Assembly (NCBI RefSeq): GCF_001939065.1
Contig: NZ_MPSZ01000004.1
Span: 1-64,000, forward strand
DNA length: 64,000 nt
From: Exiguobacterium indicum HHS 31
GTDB taxonomy: Bacteria; Bacillota; Bacilli; Exiguobacteriales; Exiguobacteriaceae
Direction of reading: 5' to 3'
The notes beneath the pieces were generated by a model that saw nothing but the letters and a program-made list of their open reading frames with translations, did not search any database and was not told where the DNA came from. The position numbers and the translations under genes are program-made. Position 1 is the stretch's first letter, and each line of letters starts with the position of its first letter. This document shows positions 45,323-54,954 of the stretch, in pieces.

Positions 45323-45646
45323 TCATGCGCGTTCTTTGACCGAAGCAACTTCATATGTCAGAATCTCGCTGCCGAGCATTGGCGATTCTCCTGCCTCACT
45401 ACTCGCAGGTCGACTATGTGACGCTTTGAAGTCGTCACTCTCCCGCCATGCTTGAAAACTCTTCATGTCTTCCCAATACATGTTGACGTTCATTTCATCA
45501 TGTTCTTCGATGTTTTGCGTCAATAAGACCTCGACGCGGATGAATCCGTCCATCGTATCAAGTCCACTTGGACGCGTAAAACGAGGAGCGAGAGCTGCAG
45601 CCATCCCTTTTTTGACTTTAATCCGGTTCGTAACGACGATCATCAT
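45323..45646 (-). CDS. Antibiotic-biosynthesis monooxygenase domain protein, IsdG/HmoA-like
   Basis: 107 residues from ATG 45646, preceded by AAAGGGGA; the earlier ATG at 45733 belongs to leader or shadow frame. The ABM fold is apparent: MIVVTNRIKVKKGMA, then NVNMYWEDMKSFQAWRESDD, and the His in FKASHSRP. These match the Asn-Trp-His layout of IsdG/HmoA heme-degrading enzymes, which open heme to release iron. Whether it degrades heme cannot be settled by eye. It diverges from a methyltransferase-ABC unit. Confidence 0.75.
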   Translation of the reverse strand: MMIVVTNRIKVKKGMAAALAPRFTRPSGLDTMDGFIRVEVLLTQNIEEHDEMNVNMYWEDMKSFQAWRESDDFKASHSRPASSEAGESPMLGSEILTYEVASVKERA

Positions 45647-45732
45647 AAAATCCCCTTTCAAAAAACGAGTAACGTACTTCTTCAGTATAGTACGATGAAG
45701 GCAAGAATGCCGGAAAGAAGGAACAAACGACA

Positions 45733-46392
45733 ATGAATGAACAGGAATACGATCAACGATTACGAATCGAGACCATTGAGATGCAACACCTCTATGGTGT
45801 GTTTAGTCACTACAATCGATATGAACCAACGCCTTATGCGGCACTAGACGAATTATGCGAAACGTATTTGTTTCAAAAACAGGACACGGTCATTGATTTC
45901 GGGTGTGGGAAAGGGCGTTTGAACTTTTACTTACACGACCGATTCGATTGTTCCGTCATCGGAATCGAGATGAACGGACAATTTTACGAGGACGCACTCC
46001 GGAATATGGCGAACTACCAAAGTCGACGGAAGCGGCGTTCCGGAAGTTTGCGATTTGAACAGACGTATGCCGAGCAGTATGCCATTCCGGATGAGACGAA
46101 TAAGTTTTATTTCTTCAATCCATTCTCTTCACAAATTTTCATGAAAGTGATTGATCACATTTTAAGTTCGGTCGAACGTTCCCCGCGTTCGGTTGATCTC
46201 ATCTTGTATTACCCGACCGATGAATACCGGGAGTACCTGGAGCGTCATACCATATTCGAGCAAGTCGATGAGATTCGATTACGAGACCTCTATGAAAAAA
46301 ATCATGACGAGCGGTTCGTCATCTATCGCTTTGATCCGAACAAACTGCTTCAAAACGGGTATGAATACAGTGAGGAAAGAAATAAAAGATAA
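45733..46392 (+). CDS. SAM-dependent class I methyltransferase
   Basis: 219 residues. The motif I region is TVIDFGCGKGRLNFYLHDRF, the post-I acidic residue is in VIGIEMNGQF, and an FFNPFS-type motif IV region is NKFYFFNPFSSQ. These assign a Rossmann methyltransferase. The substrate is unknown. Ten bases separate it from an ABC ATPase gene, so the three form an operon: a modification enzyme beside an exporter suggests self-protection or processing of an exported product, which is inference. Confidence 0.8.
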   Translation: MNEQEYDQRLRIETIEMQHLYGVFSHYNRYEPTPYAALDELCETYLFQKQDTVIDFGCGKGRLNFYLHDRFDCSVIGIEMNGQFYEDALRNMANYQSRRKRRSGSLRFEQTYAEQYAIPDETNKFYFFNPFSSQIFMKVIDHILSSVERSPRSVDLILYYPTDEYREYLERHTIFEQVDEIRLRDLYEKNHDERFVIYRFDPNKLLQNGYEYSEERNKR

Positions 46393-46401
46393 GGAGGTCG
46401 G

Positions 46402-47286
46402 ATGATGATCCGTTTAGAGCATGTCACGAAAGAGTTTGCACCGGGGCGTGGAATATTCGATGTCAGTTTTACAGTTGATCCGGGTACGATATTCGGTTTC
46501 ATCGGACCAAATGGATCTGGAAAATCAACGACACTCCGACATTTGATGGGACTATTGGCTGCGGATGGTGGAAAGGCGACGATCGGTGGTTTTGATTGCT
46601 GGAAGCAAAGTAAAGAAGTGAAGAAATTGGTCGGTTATTTGCCGGGGGAGATTAGTTTACCTGGAGACATGACGGGAGCAGACATGCTCGATTTGATGCA
46701 ACGACTACACGGTAGCGATCCGGCACGGCGACAACTGTTGTTGAAACGATTTCCTTTTGAGACGAAGACGAAAATCCGCAAAATGTCAAAAGGGATGAAA
46801 CAAAAACTGGCACTAGTCGGTTGCTTCATGAAGGATGCACCCGTCTATCTACTTGATGAGCCGACCAGTGGACTCGATCCTTTGATGCAAGAGCGTTTTT
46901 TAGAGTGGATCGAACAGGAGAAACATGCTGGAAAAGCGATTCTGATGAGTTCACATCACTTTCCGGAGATGGAAAAATCGTGCGATCGAGCGGCTTTAAT
47001 CAAAGCAGGACGCATTATCGTCGAATCGGATATTCATGAGTTGGTTCGATCGAGTCGAAAGACGTACACGATCTTCTTCCGAACAGAGGTGGAGGCGGCA
47101 CAGTTCGCGATGCAAGTCGGTGTTGAACCGAAGCGGCTGGAAGTCAGTTTTCAAACGGACGAGACGCTGAGCTTAAATCAGGTGATCGCTTATTTAACCC
47201 AGTATGATGTACGGCTGATTCGTCCGTCAGCAGATGATTTAGAACAGGTCTTCTTGCATTATTATGGGGAGGAGGAATCGTCGTGA
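46402..47286 (+). CDS. ABC transporter ATP-binding protein
   Basis: 294 residues. Walker A GPNGSGKST (about 33-41), signature MSKGMKQKLAL (a KG variant of LSGGQ, common in ABC-2 exporters), Walker B VYLLDEPTSGLDP and switch His in LMSSHHF. The remaining C-terminal 80 residues are of the DrrA/CcmA-like regulatory type. Partner of the permease that overlaps it by four bases. Start follows AAGGAGG. Confidence 0.92.
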   Translation: MMIRLEHVTKEFAPGRGIFDVSFTVDPGTIFGFIGPNGSGKSTTLRHLMGLLAADGGKATIGGFDCWKQSKEVKKLVGYLPGEISLPGDMTGADMLDLMQRLHGSDPARRQLLLKRFPFETKTKIRKMSKGMKQKLALVGCFMKDAPVYLLDEPTSGLDPLMQERFLEWIEQEKHAGKAILMSSHHFPEMEKSCDRAALIKAGRIIVESDIHELVRSSRKTYTIFFRTEVEAAQFAMQVGVEPKRLEVSFQTDETLSLNQVIAYLTQYDVRLIRPSADDLEQVFLHYYGEEESS

Positions 47287-48089
47287 TATTGCTGATCCGC
47301 TCTTTATTCAAGCAGGTCAGAAAGCCCGTGCTTGCTTATGCGATTGGAACGAGTCTCTACTTATTGATGCTTGCGTTGCTATATCCATCGATGATGAAGA
47401 CCGGTTTACTAGAAGCAAAACTAGAAGCGTTACCTCCGGAAGTCTTAAAAGCATTTCAATACGATAAGGTGACAGGGTTCGAGAATGTACTGGATCTGCT
47501 CGGGGGAAACTATTACGGACTGATTTTTCAAGTCATTGCGAGTCTATTCTTGCTCTCATTAGCAGCGCGACTCGTTGCGCGACCAATCGACAATGGAGAG
47601 CTGATTGTCTATCTCGCAGCCCCGATCACCCGGAATGCGTATACGTTTGCTGTCGCGATCGTCATTGGTATCGCAAGTATAGTTCTCGTAGGACTGAATG
47701 GACTTGTCTTGATGGTATCCGACTGGTGGATGACAGATATTTCGATCAATGACGTCATCTTATGGCGGATTCAACTCAATGCGCTATTGTTACTCTTGGC
47801 GATCGGTGCCTTTACGTTATTCGTTGCGACGTTATTTGACGAAGAACGTCGTGCTTTTTCGCTTGCCGGTAGTGTGCTTGTCCTATCGATCGTCTTGACG
47901 ATTCTGTCGGAACTAAGTGACAAGACGGAGTGGCTCCGTTATCTATCCGTCTTCTCCTTATTTAACACGACGCAATTACTAGAAGGAACGAATCATTTTC
48001 TTCTTCATTCGATTCTTTTACTTGTCCTCTGTCTCGTGTTCTTGACTGGAGCAGTCGTTCAATTCGGGCGTCGGAGTCTGTCGATTTGA
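47283..48089 (+). CDS. ABC-2 type permease
   Basis: 268 residues with about six membrane helices: an N-terminal helix, an extracytoplasmic region with FEN and VLDLLGGNYYG, and a helical bundle from about residue 75. Fits an ABC-2 permease. GTG start overlaps the ATPase stop by four bases, giving coupled translation. With the ATPase it forms an exporter for an unknown substrate; the methyltransferase completes the operon. Confidence 0.88.
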   Translation: MILLIRSLFKQVRKPVLAYAIGTSLYLLMLALLYPSMMKTGLLEAKLEALPPEVLKAFQYDKVTGFENVLDLLGGNYYGLIFQVIASLFLLSLAARLVARPIDNGELIVYLAAPITRNAYTFAVAIVIGIASIVLVGLNGLVLMVSDWWMTDISINDVILWRIQLNALLLLLAIGAFTLFVATLFDEERRAFSLAGSVLVLSIVLTILSELSDKTEWLRYLSVFSLFNTTQLLEGTNHFLLHSILLLVLCLVFLTGAVVQFGRRSLSI

Positions 48090-48140
48090 TCGAAAGTGGC
48101 GCAAAAACTTTACAGAAAGTGAACATTTAGGATTTGAACG

Positions 48141-48169
48141 TTGCGTCACGCGCTGATTTTTACTAAGAT
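48141..48169 (+). promoter_or_regulatory. Promoter of rlmN
   Basis: TTGCGT (48141-48146), 17-bp spacer, TAAGAT (48164-48169), about 45 bp before the start. Confidence 0.55.
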
Positions 48170-48213
48170 AAAGGAATGTTGTAGTTCTGGAAAAAGAAAT
48201 GAGGTCTTTCGAA

Positions 48214-49287
48214 ATGAATAAACCATCCATTTATGGATTAACGCTTGAGCAGATGACAGAATGGTTATCGAATCAAGGGCACAAACCATTCCGTGCCAAA
48301 CAAGTATGGGATTGGCTCTACCGTAAACGTGTCACGACTTTCGCGGAAATGACGAATGTCAACAAGGATTGCCTTGAGTTGTTAGATCAGAGTTTTACGA
48401 TTGACTCGATGACAGAAGCGGTCAAGCAAGAATCAGCAGACGGAACAATCAAGTTCCTTTTCAAATTATATGATGGCAACTTGATTGAAACGGTTCTAAT
48501 GCGTCATAAGTACGGTCTTTCTGTCTGTGTTACGACACAGGTCGGCTGTAACATCGGCTGTAGCTTCTGTGCAAGTGGTCTAATCAAAAAGAGCCGCGAC
48601 TTGTCAGCAGGCGAAATCGTTGAGCAAATCATGAACGTCCAACATCACCTCGATGCAGTCGGTAACGAAGAACGTGTCAGCCACGTCGTCGTCATGGGTA
48701 TCGGTGAACCGTTCGATAACTTCGACAACATGGTCGATTTCTTGAACGTCATCAAGGACCACAATGGTCTTGCAATCGGTGCACGTCACATCACGGTTTC
48801 AACAAGTGGTTTGGCAGACAAGATCTACAAGTTCGCTGACTTGAAACTCCAAGTCAACTTGGCGATCTCGCTTCACGCACCAAACAATGAATTGCGTACG
48901 CAAATCATGAAAATCAACCGGGCGATCCCGCTTGAGAAATTGATGCCAGCAATCGACTATTACGTTCAAACGACGAACCGTAAAATCACGATCGAGTACA
49001 TCTTGCTTCGTGGCGTCAACGACCAAAAGGAACACGCAGTCGAACTCGCAAAACTGTTCGAAGACAAACGTCACCTGACGTATGTCAACTTGATTCCGTA
49101 CAACCCAGTCGATGAGCACGGTCAATATCAGCGCAGTACGTCTGAAGATATCACGACGTTCTACGATACGTTGAAAAAGAACGGCTTGAACTGTGGTGTT
49201 CGTCTCGAGCACGGAACAGACATCGATGCGGCATGTGGTCAATTACGTAGTAAGCAAATCAAAAAAGATAAAGTAGCATCCAAATAA
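48214..49287 (+). CDS. rlmN: 23S rRNA (adenine-2503-C2)-methyltransferase RlmN
   Basis: 357 residues from ATG 48214, preceded by GAGG nine bases upstream. Radical-SAM enzyme with CxxxCxxC in [13 protein letters not shown], the family N-terminus [19 protein letters not shown], and a C-terminal catalytic Cys in DIDAACGQL. It methylates C2 of A2503 in 23S rRNA and A37 in some tRNAs, and uses a second cysteine as methyl carrier. The length and motif set point to RlmN rather than Cfr. Single-gene unit with terminator at 49296. Confidence 0.93.
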   Translation: MNKPSIYGLTLEQMTEWLSNQGHKPFRAKQVWDWLYRKRVTTFAEMTNVNKDCLELLDQSFTIDSMTEAVKQESADGTIKFLFKLYDGNLIETVLMRHKYGLSVCVTTQVGCNIGCSFCASGLIKKSRDLSAGEIVEQIMNVQHHLDAVGNEERVSHVVVMGIGEPFDNFDNMVDFLNVIKDHNGLAIGARHITVSTSGLADKIYKFADLKLQVNLAISLHAPNNELRTQIMKINRAIPLEKLMPAIDYYVQTTNRKITIEYILLRGVNDQKEHAVELAKLFEDKRHLTYVNLIPYNPVDEHGQYQRSTSEDITTFYDTLKKNGLNCGVRLEHGTDIDAACGQLRSKQIKKDKVASK

Positions 49288-49295
49288 TTCGTTGG

Positions 49296-49327
49296 GCTTC
49301 TCATCGTTTCGGTGGGAAGCTTTTTTT
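49296..49327 (+). terminator. Terminator of rlmN
   Basis: GCTTCTCATC (49296-49305) pairs with GGTGGGAAGC (49311-49320), with G-T pairs, followed by seven Ts. Confidence 0.85.
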
Positions 49328-49350
49328 ACGATAAGAAATGAGGACATTCT

Positions 49351-50787
49351 ATGACACGTACACGATTCAATGATTTTAACTTAAGCACACCGATTCTCGA
49401 TTCAATCGAGCAACTCGGCTACACGATACCAACCGAAGTCCAGCAATCCGTCATTCCGGTCGTACTATCTGGAAAAGATGTCATCGTCAAATCACGAACG
49501 GGGAGCGGAAAGACGGCATCGTTTGCGATCCCACTGTGTGAACTCGTCGAGTGGGAAGAAAACAAACCACAAGTCTTAGTCTTGACACCAACACGTGAGC
49601 TGGCCTTGCAGGTCAAAGAAGATATCATGAACATCGGACGTTATAAGCGGATCAAAGCGACAGCTGTCTTCGGCAAGCAACCGTTCCGTGGGCAAGTCAC
49701 GGAGCTCAAGCAAAAGACACACGTCGTCGTCGGAACACCGGGACGCGTACGCGATCATATCGAGCGGGGCACGTTATCGCTTGAGAAAGTCCGTTACGTC
49801 GTTTTAGATGAAGCGGACGAAATGCTGAACATGGGCTTCCTCGATCAAGTCGATGCCATCTTGTCTGAGTTACCGAAGGAGCGGATGACACTATTGTTCT
49901 CTGCGACCTTCCCAGAAGACATCGAACAGTTGAGTGACCGTTACATGGAGGCACCAAAACGGATCGAAGTGGGTGAAACCGTCGTCTCAACGATTACGCA
50001 TAGTTATATTCCGGTGACGGATAAGACGAAGTTTGCCATTTTAAAAGATGTCCTGGTCGCTGAAAACCCGGATCGTTGCATGATCTTCTGTCGGACGAAA
50101 GAACACGTTGATTTCGTCGCGAATGGTCTACGCGCACATGACTATCCGGTTGAAGCGATCCATGGTGGGATGGAACAAGACGATCGACTCGATGCGATGA
50201 AAGCCTTCCGTGCCGGGAAGTTCCGAATTCTTGTCGCAACAGATGTCGCGGCACGTGGGATCGATATCGAGAACATCACGCACGTCATCCAGTATGATCT
50301 CCCTGTCGAACGAGAAAGCTACGTTCACCGGACCGGTCGGACGGGGCGTGCAGGAGCAGCAGGACAAGCAATCAGTCTCGTCACGCCGGCAGACGAACGT
50401 CGCCTAAAGGAAATTGAGCAGTATCACGGGAAGCTGACACGTCGCCAAGCACCGACAGAAAAGGACTTGATGCGGACAGCGGATGCATTCGAGGAGAAGA
50501 TGGCGACGGAAGATACGCGTTCTTCGAAAACGGAACAGCTTGATGCGGACATCATGAAATTGTTCTTTAACGGCGGGAAAAAGAAAAAACTCCGTGCCGT
50601 CGACTTTGTTGGAACGATTGCTAAGATTGAAGGCGTCACGGCAGACGACATCGGTATCATCTCGATTCAGGATACGTTGACGTATGTCGATATCCTCAAC
50701 GGGAAAGGTCCGCTTGTCCTCCGGGCGATGAAGACGACGAAGGTCAAAGGGAAACAATTGAAAGTGTACGAAGCATTCAAGAAATAA
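49351..50787 (+). CDS. dbpA: DEAD-box RNA helicase DbpA-like
   Basis: 478 residues. Helicase motifs in order: Q motif region, [11 protein letters not shown] (I), PTRELALQ (Ia), TPGRVRDHI (Ib), DEAD ([12 protein letters not shown]), SAT (III), IFCRTKEH (IV), [12 protein letters not shown] (V) and [10 protein letters not shown] (VI). The C-terminal DbpA-type RNA-binding domain (about 400-478, [19 protein letters not shown]) targets 23S rRNA hairpin 92, so it is a ribosome-assembly helicase like YxiN. Terminator at 50792. Confidence 0.93.
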   Translation: MTRTRFNDFNLSTPILDSIEQLGYTIPTEVQQSVIPVVLSGKDVIVKSRTGSGKTASFAIPLCELVEWEENKPQVLVLTPTRELALQVKEDIMNIGRYKRIKATAVFGKQPFRGQVTELKQKTHVVVGTPGRVRDHIERGTLSLEKVRYVVLDEADEMLNMGFLDQVDAILSELPKERMTLLFSATFPEDIEQLSDRYMEAPKRIEVGETVVSTITHSYIPVTDKTKFAILKDVLVAENPDRCMIFCRTKEHVDFVANGLRAHDYPVEAIHGGMEQDDRLDAMKAFRAGKFRILVATDVAARGIDIENITHVIQYDLPVERESYVHRTGRTGRAGAAGQAISLVTPADERRLKEIEQYHGKLTRRQAPTEKDLMRTADAFEEKMATEDTRSSKTEQLDADIMKLFFNGGKKKKLRAVDFVGTIAKIEGVTADDIGIISIQDTLTYVDILNGKGPLVLRAMKTTKVKGKQLKVYEAFKK

Positions 50788-50791
50788 GACA

Positions 50792-50834
50792 AGCCGGTCA
50801 TTCTCCGCTTAAGCGAAGAGGGACCGGCTGTTTT
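50792..50834. terminator. Terminator between dbpA and the flavoprotein gene
   Basis: AGCCGGTC (50792-50799) pairs with GACCGGCT (50822-50829), with an inner CGCTTAAGCG hairpin. It overlaps the 3' end of the convergent gene. Confidence 0.75.
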
Positions 50835-52125
50835 GCGTCAAGGCATGGCCAAGATGGAGTCCGCTAGCAGCTGCTTGGGCAAGCGAGTGTGTCGCACCGG
50901 AACAATCACCAATCGCATAGACACCGGGACATGTCGTCTCAAACGTCTCTGACGTCTCAAGCATCGGTGCGTAAAACTTGCCATCTAATCCGTAAAGCAA
51001 CGTATCTCCTGGAAGTTCCACTTCAAGGAGTTGCTCAAGGCGCTCTAAAAACGCTTCTAAGACAAGCAGGTCTTCTGCAGGTACTTCTGCATGCAAATTA
51101 CCGGGAGACGCGGTTAGTGAAGGGATGACCGTGTTACGACTCAATTGATCGTGTGCCGTCGCTCGCGATGTTCGGAAATCACTGAGTCGCTGAATGAGAA
51201 TGCGATCACCACCTTGGTTGATTCCGCCAATGATGCGCGCGGCATACGCATTCGCTTTCGCTAGTGTCGAAAAATACCGCGGGAGAAATAGTGTAAAGTT
51301 CAGATTCGTCGAGCCGTCTGCCGTCTCGTGGACGTTTTGACCGTCCGGCATGACGAGTCCTTCTTGATATTTGCGGATGATCCGTCCGCGCGGATTCATG
51401 CAATAGGTGACTGCTTGACCGTAAGGCGAGTCGTAACCGAGCTTCGTCTCGAACGTCTCCTGTAACAATGTCCGAAATAGTCCCTCATCCGTCTCAATTC
51501 GCACCCCGAGATCGAGTCGAGTTCGCTGTGGGGTGACACCAAGCGTCGCTAACTGGTGCAACGTAAAGTCTGCACCTGAACGACCTGTCGCGAACACGAT
51601 CCGTTGACTGACGAAGGTCTCGTCCGCTGTTTTGATCGTAAACGACTTCGACTTCGTGATCTGCTCGATTGTCGTTTCGAATCGGGCATCGAGACGCGGT
51701 AATAAGGCGTCCTCAAACGCCGTGAAGACAGCAGCTGTCCGTACTGTGCCTAAATGACGGACGGTCGTCTCGACCGAATGTAGACCGGCGCGGCGGGCGC
51801 GAGACGCTACAATAGGGGAATGCGTCGAATAGGTCTCAACTGTATCTCCACCATATGTACATAAAAGATCATCGACTTCTTGGAACAGTCGTCGAGTCGT
51901 CTCTTCACCGATTTTTGAGACGAGTTCTCCACCGAATCCCGTCGCATAATTAAACTTTCCTTCTGATTTGCCAAGCCCTGCGAATCCAAGATACGCATCT
52001 TCTGCTGTTCGTTCGCGAATCGGTTTTCCGGCATCGAGCAGTAGGACGCGTTGTCCGTCTTCAACGAGCTGATGGGCGAGGAAAATTCCTGCTACACCAG
52101 CTCCGATAATCGTCACATCATACAT
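50809..52125 (-). CDS. FAD-dependent dehydrogenase (COG2509-like)
   Basis: 438 residues from ATG 52125, which follows AAAAGGAGG; the longer frame reaches into the nitroreductase gene and is not coding. The FAD-binding Rossmann motif is DVTIIGAGVAGIFLAHQL, then VFATGRSGADFT, and a C-terminal YAIGDCSGATHSLAQAAASG (FAD-contact GD) confirms a two-dinucleotide-domain flavoprotein. It matches the uncharacterised FAD-dependent dehydrogenase group COG2509. Substrate unknown. Downstream of the nitroreductases on the same strand with a terminator between. Confidence 0.85.
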   Translation of the reverse strand: MYDVTIIGAGVAGIFLAHQLVEDGQRVLLLDAGKPIRERTAEDAYLGFAGLGKSEGKFNYATGFGGELVSKIGEETTRRLFQEVDDLLCTYGGDTVETYSTHSPIVASRARRAGLHSVETTVRHLGTVRTAAVFTAFEDALLPRLDARFETTIEQITKSKSFTIKTADETFVSQRIVFATGRSGADFTLHQLATLGVTPQRTRLDLGVRIETDEGLFRTLLQETFETKLGYDSPYGQAVTYCMNPRGRIIRKYQEGLVMPDGQNVHETADGSTNLNFTLFLPRYFSTLAKANAYAARIIGGINQGGDRILIQRLSDFRTSRATAHDQLSRNTVIPSLTASPGNLHAEVPAEDLLVLEAFLERLEQLLEVELPGDTLLYGLDGKFYAPMLETSETFETTCPGVYAIGDCSGATHSLAQAAASGLHLGHALTQNSRSLFA

Positions 52126-52154
52126 CGCTGACACCTCCTTTTCTTTGAGTATAC

Positions 52155-52187
52155 AAAAAAGCCGGATTCCTATGAAAGGAATCCGGA
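52155..52187 (-). terminator. Terminator of the nitroreductase operon
   Basis: CCGGATTCC (52162-52170) pairs with GGAATCCGG (52178-52186), with a T-run on the minus strand (52155-52160). Confidence 0.82.
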
Positions 52188-52201
52188 CTAGGTGAAATCG
52201 C

Positions 52202-52837
52202 TTATTTCCACTCTGCGATGTCAGCGATTGGTAGACGAACCGATGGGTATCCTGCGTCCACTGCTTTACCGATTGAAAGCAACATGACTGGGAGGTAACG
52301 TTCTTTTTCAAGACCGAATGCTTCTGCGATTTGGTCTTTTTCGTAACCACCGATTGGGTTTGTATCGTAACCGTGTGCACGAGCAACGAGCATCAATTGC
52401 ATCGAAACGAGACCTGAGTCGATCAAGATGCTATCACGTAATGTTTCAACGTCTTCTGGACGGTAGAACCCTTTGATAGCTGGTACTTGGCGATCACGTA
52501 CTTCTTGCGGCATAAGACCTTTTTCCACAGCCATATCATAGATTGTCTCGATGCTATCGACTGCGTTCATGTCACCGAAGACGGCGATGACAGCAGAAGA
52601 TGTCTCGACTTGAACTTGGTTGAATTTTGCGAGTGGTGCGAGTGTCGCTTTACCTTCTTCGCTATCGATGACGAGGAAACGCCATGGTTGCATGTTAACT
52701 GAAGATGGTGCAAGTGTTGCTTCTTCAAGGATTTGTGTCATTTCTTCTTTTGAAATTTTTACGTTTGTGTCGTAGTTACGAATCGAGCGGCGTCCTTTGA
52801 CGATTTCCATGAAGTCCGTTGTTGTTTGAGTAGTCAT
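52202..52837 (-). CDS. Nitroreductase family protein (second tandem copy)
   Basis: 211 residues. FMN-dependent NfsB/YodC/MhqN-like reductase: phosphate-binding RRSIRNYD, APSSVNMQPWRF, and the C-terminal IGGYEKDQI, ALRAHGYDT-like VARAHGYDTNPIGGY. It differs from the first copy at about 21 of 211 positions, most of them between residues 95 and 134. It probably reduces quinones, nitro compounds or flavins. Last gene of the operon marR-nitroreductase-nitroreductase. Confidence 0.9.
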   Translation of the reverse strand: MTTQTTTDFMEIVKGRRSIRNYDTNVKISKEEMTQILEEATLAPSSVNMQPWRFLVIDSEEGKATLAPLAKFNQVQVETSSAVIAVFGDMNAVDSIETIYDMAVEKGLMPQEVRDRQVPAIKGFYRPEDVETLRDSILIDSGLVSMQLMLVARAHGYDTNPIGGYEKDQIAEAFGLEKERYLPVMLLSIGKAVDAGYPSVRLPIADIAEWK

Positions 52838-52889
52838 AATTATTCAATCTCCCTTGTGTGTGTTTTCTTTTTTTATAGTGTAAAAAAAC

Positions 52890-53525
52890 TTATTTCCAGT
52901 CTGCGATGTCGTTGATTGGTAGGCGAACTGATGGATATCCAGCGTCCACCGCTTTACCGATCGATAGCAACATGACCGGTACATAACGATCTTTTTCAAG
53001 ACCGAATGCTTCCGCGATTTGATCTTTCTCGTAACCACCAATTGGATTTGTATCATATCCGTGTGCACGAGCGACGAGCATCAATTGCATCGAGACGAGA
53101 CCCGAGTCAATCAAGATGCTGTCTTTCAAATCGTTCGCCGATACACTGCTGTACATCCCTTGGATCGCTGGTACTTGGCGATCGCGTACTTCTTGTGGCA
53201 TGAGTCCTTTTGCGACAGCTGTATCGTAGATGTTCTCGAGTTGATCAACAGCGTTCATGTCACCGAAGACCGCGATGACAGCAGAAGATGTCTCGACTTG
53301 GACTTGGTTGAATTTCGCGAGTGGTGCAAGTGTTGCTTTGCCTTCTTCGCTATCGATGACGAGGAAACGCCATGGTTGCATGTTGACAGAAGAAGGTGCG
53401 AGTGTTGCCTCTTCAAGAATTTGTGTCATTTCTTCTTTTGAGATCTTCACGTCTGTATCGTAGTTACGGATCGAGCGACGTCCTTTGACGATTTCCATGA
53501 AGTCTGTTGTTGTTTGCGTTGCCAT
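52890..53525 (-). CDS. Nitroreductase family protein (first tandem copy)
   Basis: 211 residues, about 90% identical to the copy at 52202, with all FMN-binding residues intact. Starts one base after the MarR stop codon, so it is coupled to the regulator. The copy-specific segment, residues 95-98, 102, 105, 122 and 124-134, lines the region that usually covers the active-site entrance in this family, which is an inference. Likely reduces quinones or nitro compounds. Confidence 0.9.
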   Translation of the reverse strand: MATQTTTDFMEIVKGRRSIRNYDTDVKISKEEMTQILEEATLAPSSVNMQPWRFLVIDSEEGKATLAPLAKFNQVQVETSSAVIAVFGDMNAVDQLENIYDTAVAKGLMPQEVRDRQVPAIQGMYSSVSANDLKDSILIDSGLVSMQLMLVARAHGYDTNPIGGYEKDQIAEAFGLEKDRYVPVMLLSIGKAVDAGYPSVRLPINDIADWK

Positions 53526-53526
53526 A

Positions 53527-53982
53527 TTAAATCGACTCCTCTTTTAATTTAGGTAATGTGTCGGCGTTCGCTTCGATGCGTTGAATCATCTCAGCTAGCG
53601 TCCGTTGTTCTTCAGCGGAGAATCCTTCGAGTAAGTTCTCGAGGAACTCATCTTTTTGTTCGCGTAATCGTGCAATGCGCGTCGCCCCTTGTTCCGTTAA
53701 GGAAACAAGAATCACCCGATTGTCAGCGGCTGACCGCTCGCGAGCAATCATCCCGGTCGATTCCAGATGTTTGAGATGACGGGTCACTGCTGCATGATCG
53801 ACATTGACACGTTTTTGCAATTCTTTTTGACTGATCGTTTGATCGACTTGTAGTTGAGCAAGTAGGTCCATTCGAGTCTGACTGAAACCATCCGTACAGA
53901 GATCGAATTTTTGAGCAATCGTCTTATTGACGGAGACGAGTGCATAGATCAAACGTCCTTTTTCGGTGCAGGAAATACTCAA
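53527..53982 (-). CDS. MarR family regulator of the nitroreductase operon
   Basis: 151 residues. Winged HTH with SQKELQKRVNVDHAAVTRHL recognition region and wing RERSAADNRVILVSLTEQG. Two cysteines lie at C5 and C28, so redox or electrophile sensing similar to MhqR/YodB-type regulators is possible. It is first in the operon with the tandem nitroreductases and probably autoregulates through a TATCAA-AGA-TTGATA site. Ligand unknown. Confidence 0.87.
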   Translation of the reverse strand: MSISCTEKGRLIYALVSVNKTIAQKFDLCTDGFSQTRMDLLAQLQVDQTISQKELQKRVNVDHAAVTRHLKHLESTGMIARERSAADNRVILVSLTEQGATRIARLREQKDEFLENLLEGFSAEEQRTLAEMIQRIEANADTLPKLKEESI

Positions 53983-54022
53983 TCCATCACATCCTTCCCT
54001 TCGTTCGAAGAAACCTTTGACG

Positions 54023-54037
54023 TATCAAAGATTGATA
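54023..54037. promoter_or_regulatory. Probable operator of the MarR-nitroreductase operon
   Basis: TATCAA (54023-54028), three bases, TTGATA (54032-54037): a palindrome about 40 bp upstream of the MarR start, as expected for a dimeric MarR protein. Direct test not possible from sequence. Confidence 0.55.
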
Positions 54038-54091
54038 TGTAAACGAATATAACGTGTTTATTTTGATGGCGCAACTTATCTGCTTCTGACA

Positions 54092-54124
54092 TAAAAAAAG
54101 ATATCATTCACGCAGAATGATATC
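54092..54124 (-). terminator. Terminator of the YczE-like gene
   Basis: GATATCATTC (54100-54109) pairs with GAATGATATC (54115-54124); the minus strand continues with a T-run. Confidence 0.82.
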
Positions 54125-54136
54125 GAGTCAGGCGAC

Positions 54137-54802
54137 TTAGCTAATTTGGCGTTCAGACGCTGGAATTCCTTTTGCATCAATCGCTGCAATGATCCGGCGG
54201 AAATAAAACAACCAAAATTGCAGAAACGGTCCAATCAGGAAAATCGAGAGGATCGTACCGAAGAAAACAGGTCCCCCAAGCAACCAACCGATGCCGCATG
54301 CCGTGACTTCCATGATCGTCCGCATCAGACGAATCGACGTTCCGAAGCGCTCTGCAAGTGTCAGCGTTAACCCATCACGTGGACCAGCCCCGTATCCGAC
54401 AGCGACATACAGACCAGCGCCCATCCCAATGATGAAGATACCGAAAATCAGCCAGAGCGTATTCAACCAGATCGATTCAAAAGAGGGTAAGAGATGAGAA
54501 CCAAGCACAAGATTCATGAAGACACCAACGAAAATCGCGTTGACGAGCGTTCCGATTTGCGGTGTGACGCGGTCTAATGCGTACTTAACGAAAACGAGTA
54601 ATAGACCGACAAGCAAGATGATCGTTCCGACGGATAGCGGCGTCTTTTTTTGGAGACCGAGATGCAATACATCCCACGTCGAGACACCGAGTTCAGCTGT
54701 GATCATCATCGATGAGCCAAGGGCGAGTAAAAATAAACCAAGTAGGAAGAGCCCCCACTTTAACGTAGCGCGTAACAACCAGGAAGCACGATGACGCGTC
54801 AT
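54137..54802 (-). CDS. YczE/YyaS/YitT family membrane protein
   Basis: 221 residues from ATG 54802, which follows GAGGTG; the longer frame starts earlier without a site. About five to six membrane helices; LGSSMMITAELGVSTWDVLHLG and the later VGYGAGPRDGLTLTLAERFG are characteristic of the YczE family. Function not established, although YczE affects surfactin production in Bacillus. Faces a divergent DUF817 gene. Confidence 0.82.
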   Translation of the reverse strand: MTRHRASWLLRATLKWGLFLLGLFLLALGSSMMITAELGVSTWDVLHLGLQKKTPLSVGTIILLVGLLLVFVKYALDRVTPQIGTLVNAIFVGVFMNLVLGSHLLPSFESIWLNTLWLIFGIFIIGMGAGLYVAVGYGAGPRDGLTLTLAERFGTSIRLMRTIMEVTACGIGWLLGGPVFFGTILSIFLIGPFLQFWLFYFRRIIAAIDAKGIPASERQIS

Positions 54803-54954
54803 GTCTGGCACCTCATTTCTTAAAAATAATTGATTTGTTAACTGTATCATGAGGAAAGTGGAAGAAGAAAGACGAAATTTTCCGTTTTTTACATCCTAAG
54901 TAGGAGGGGAAGGATAAAAGAGAAACGTATACTGAAGAAAAAGGAGGGAGAAAA

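Noticed and set aside
52126-52386. N-terminal extension of the FAD-dehydrogenase frame to 52386
   Set aside because: It reads antisense-like through the 3' part of the nitroreductase gene and lacks a site; ATG 52125 has AAAAGGAGG.
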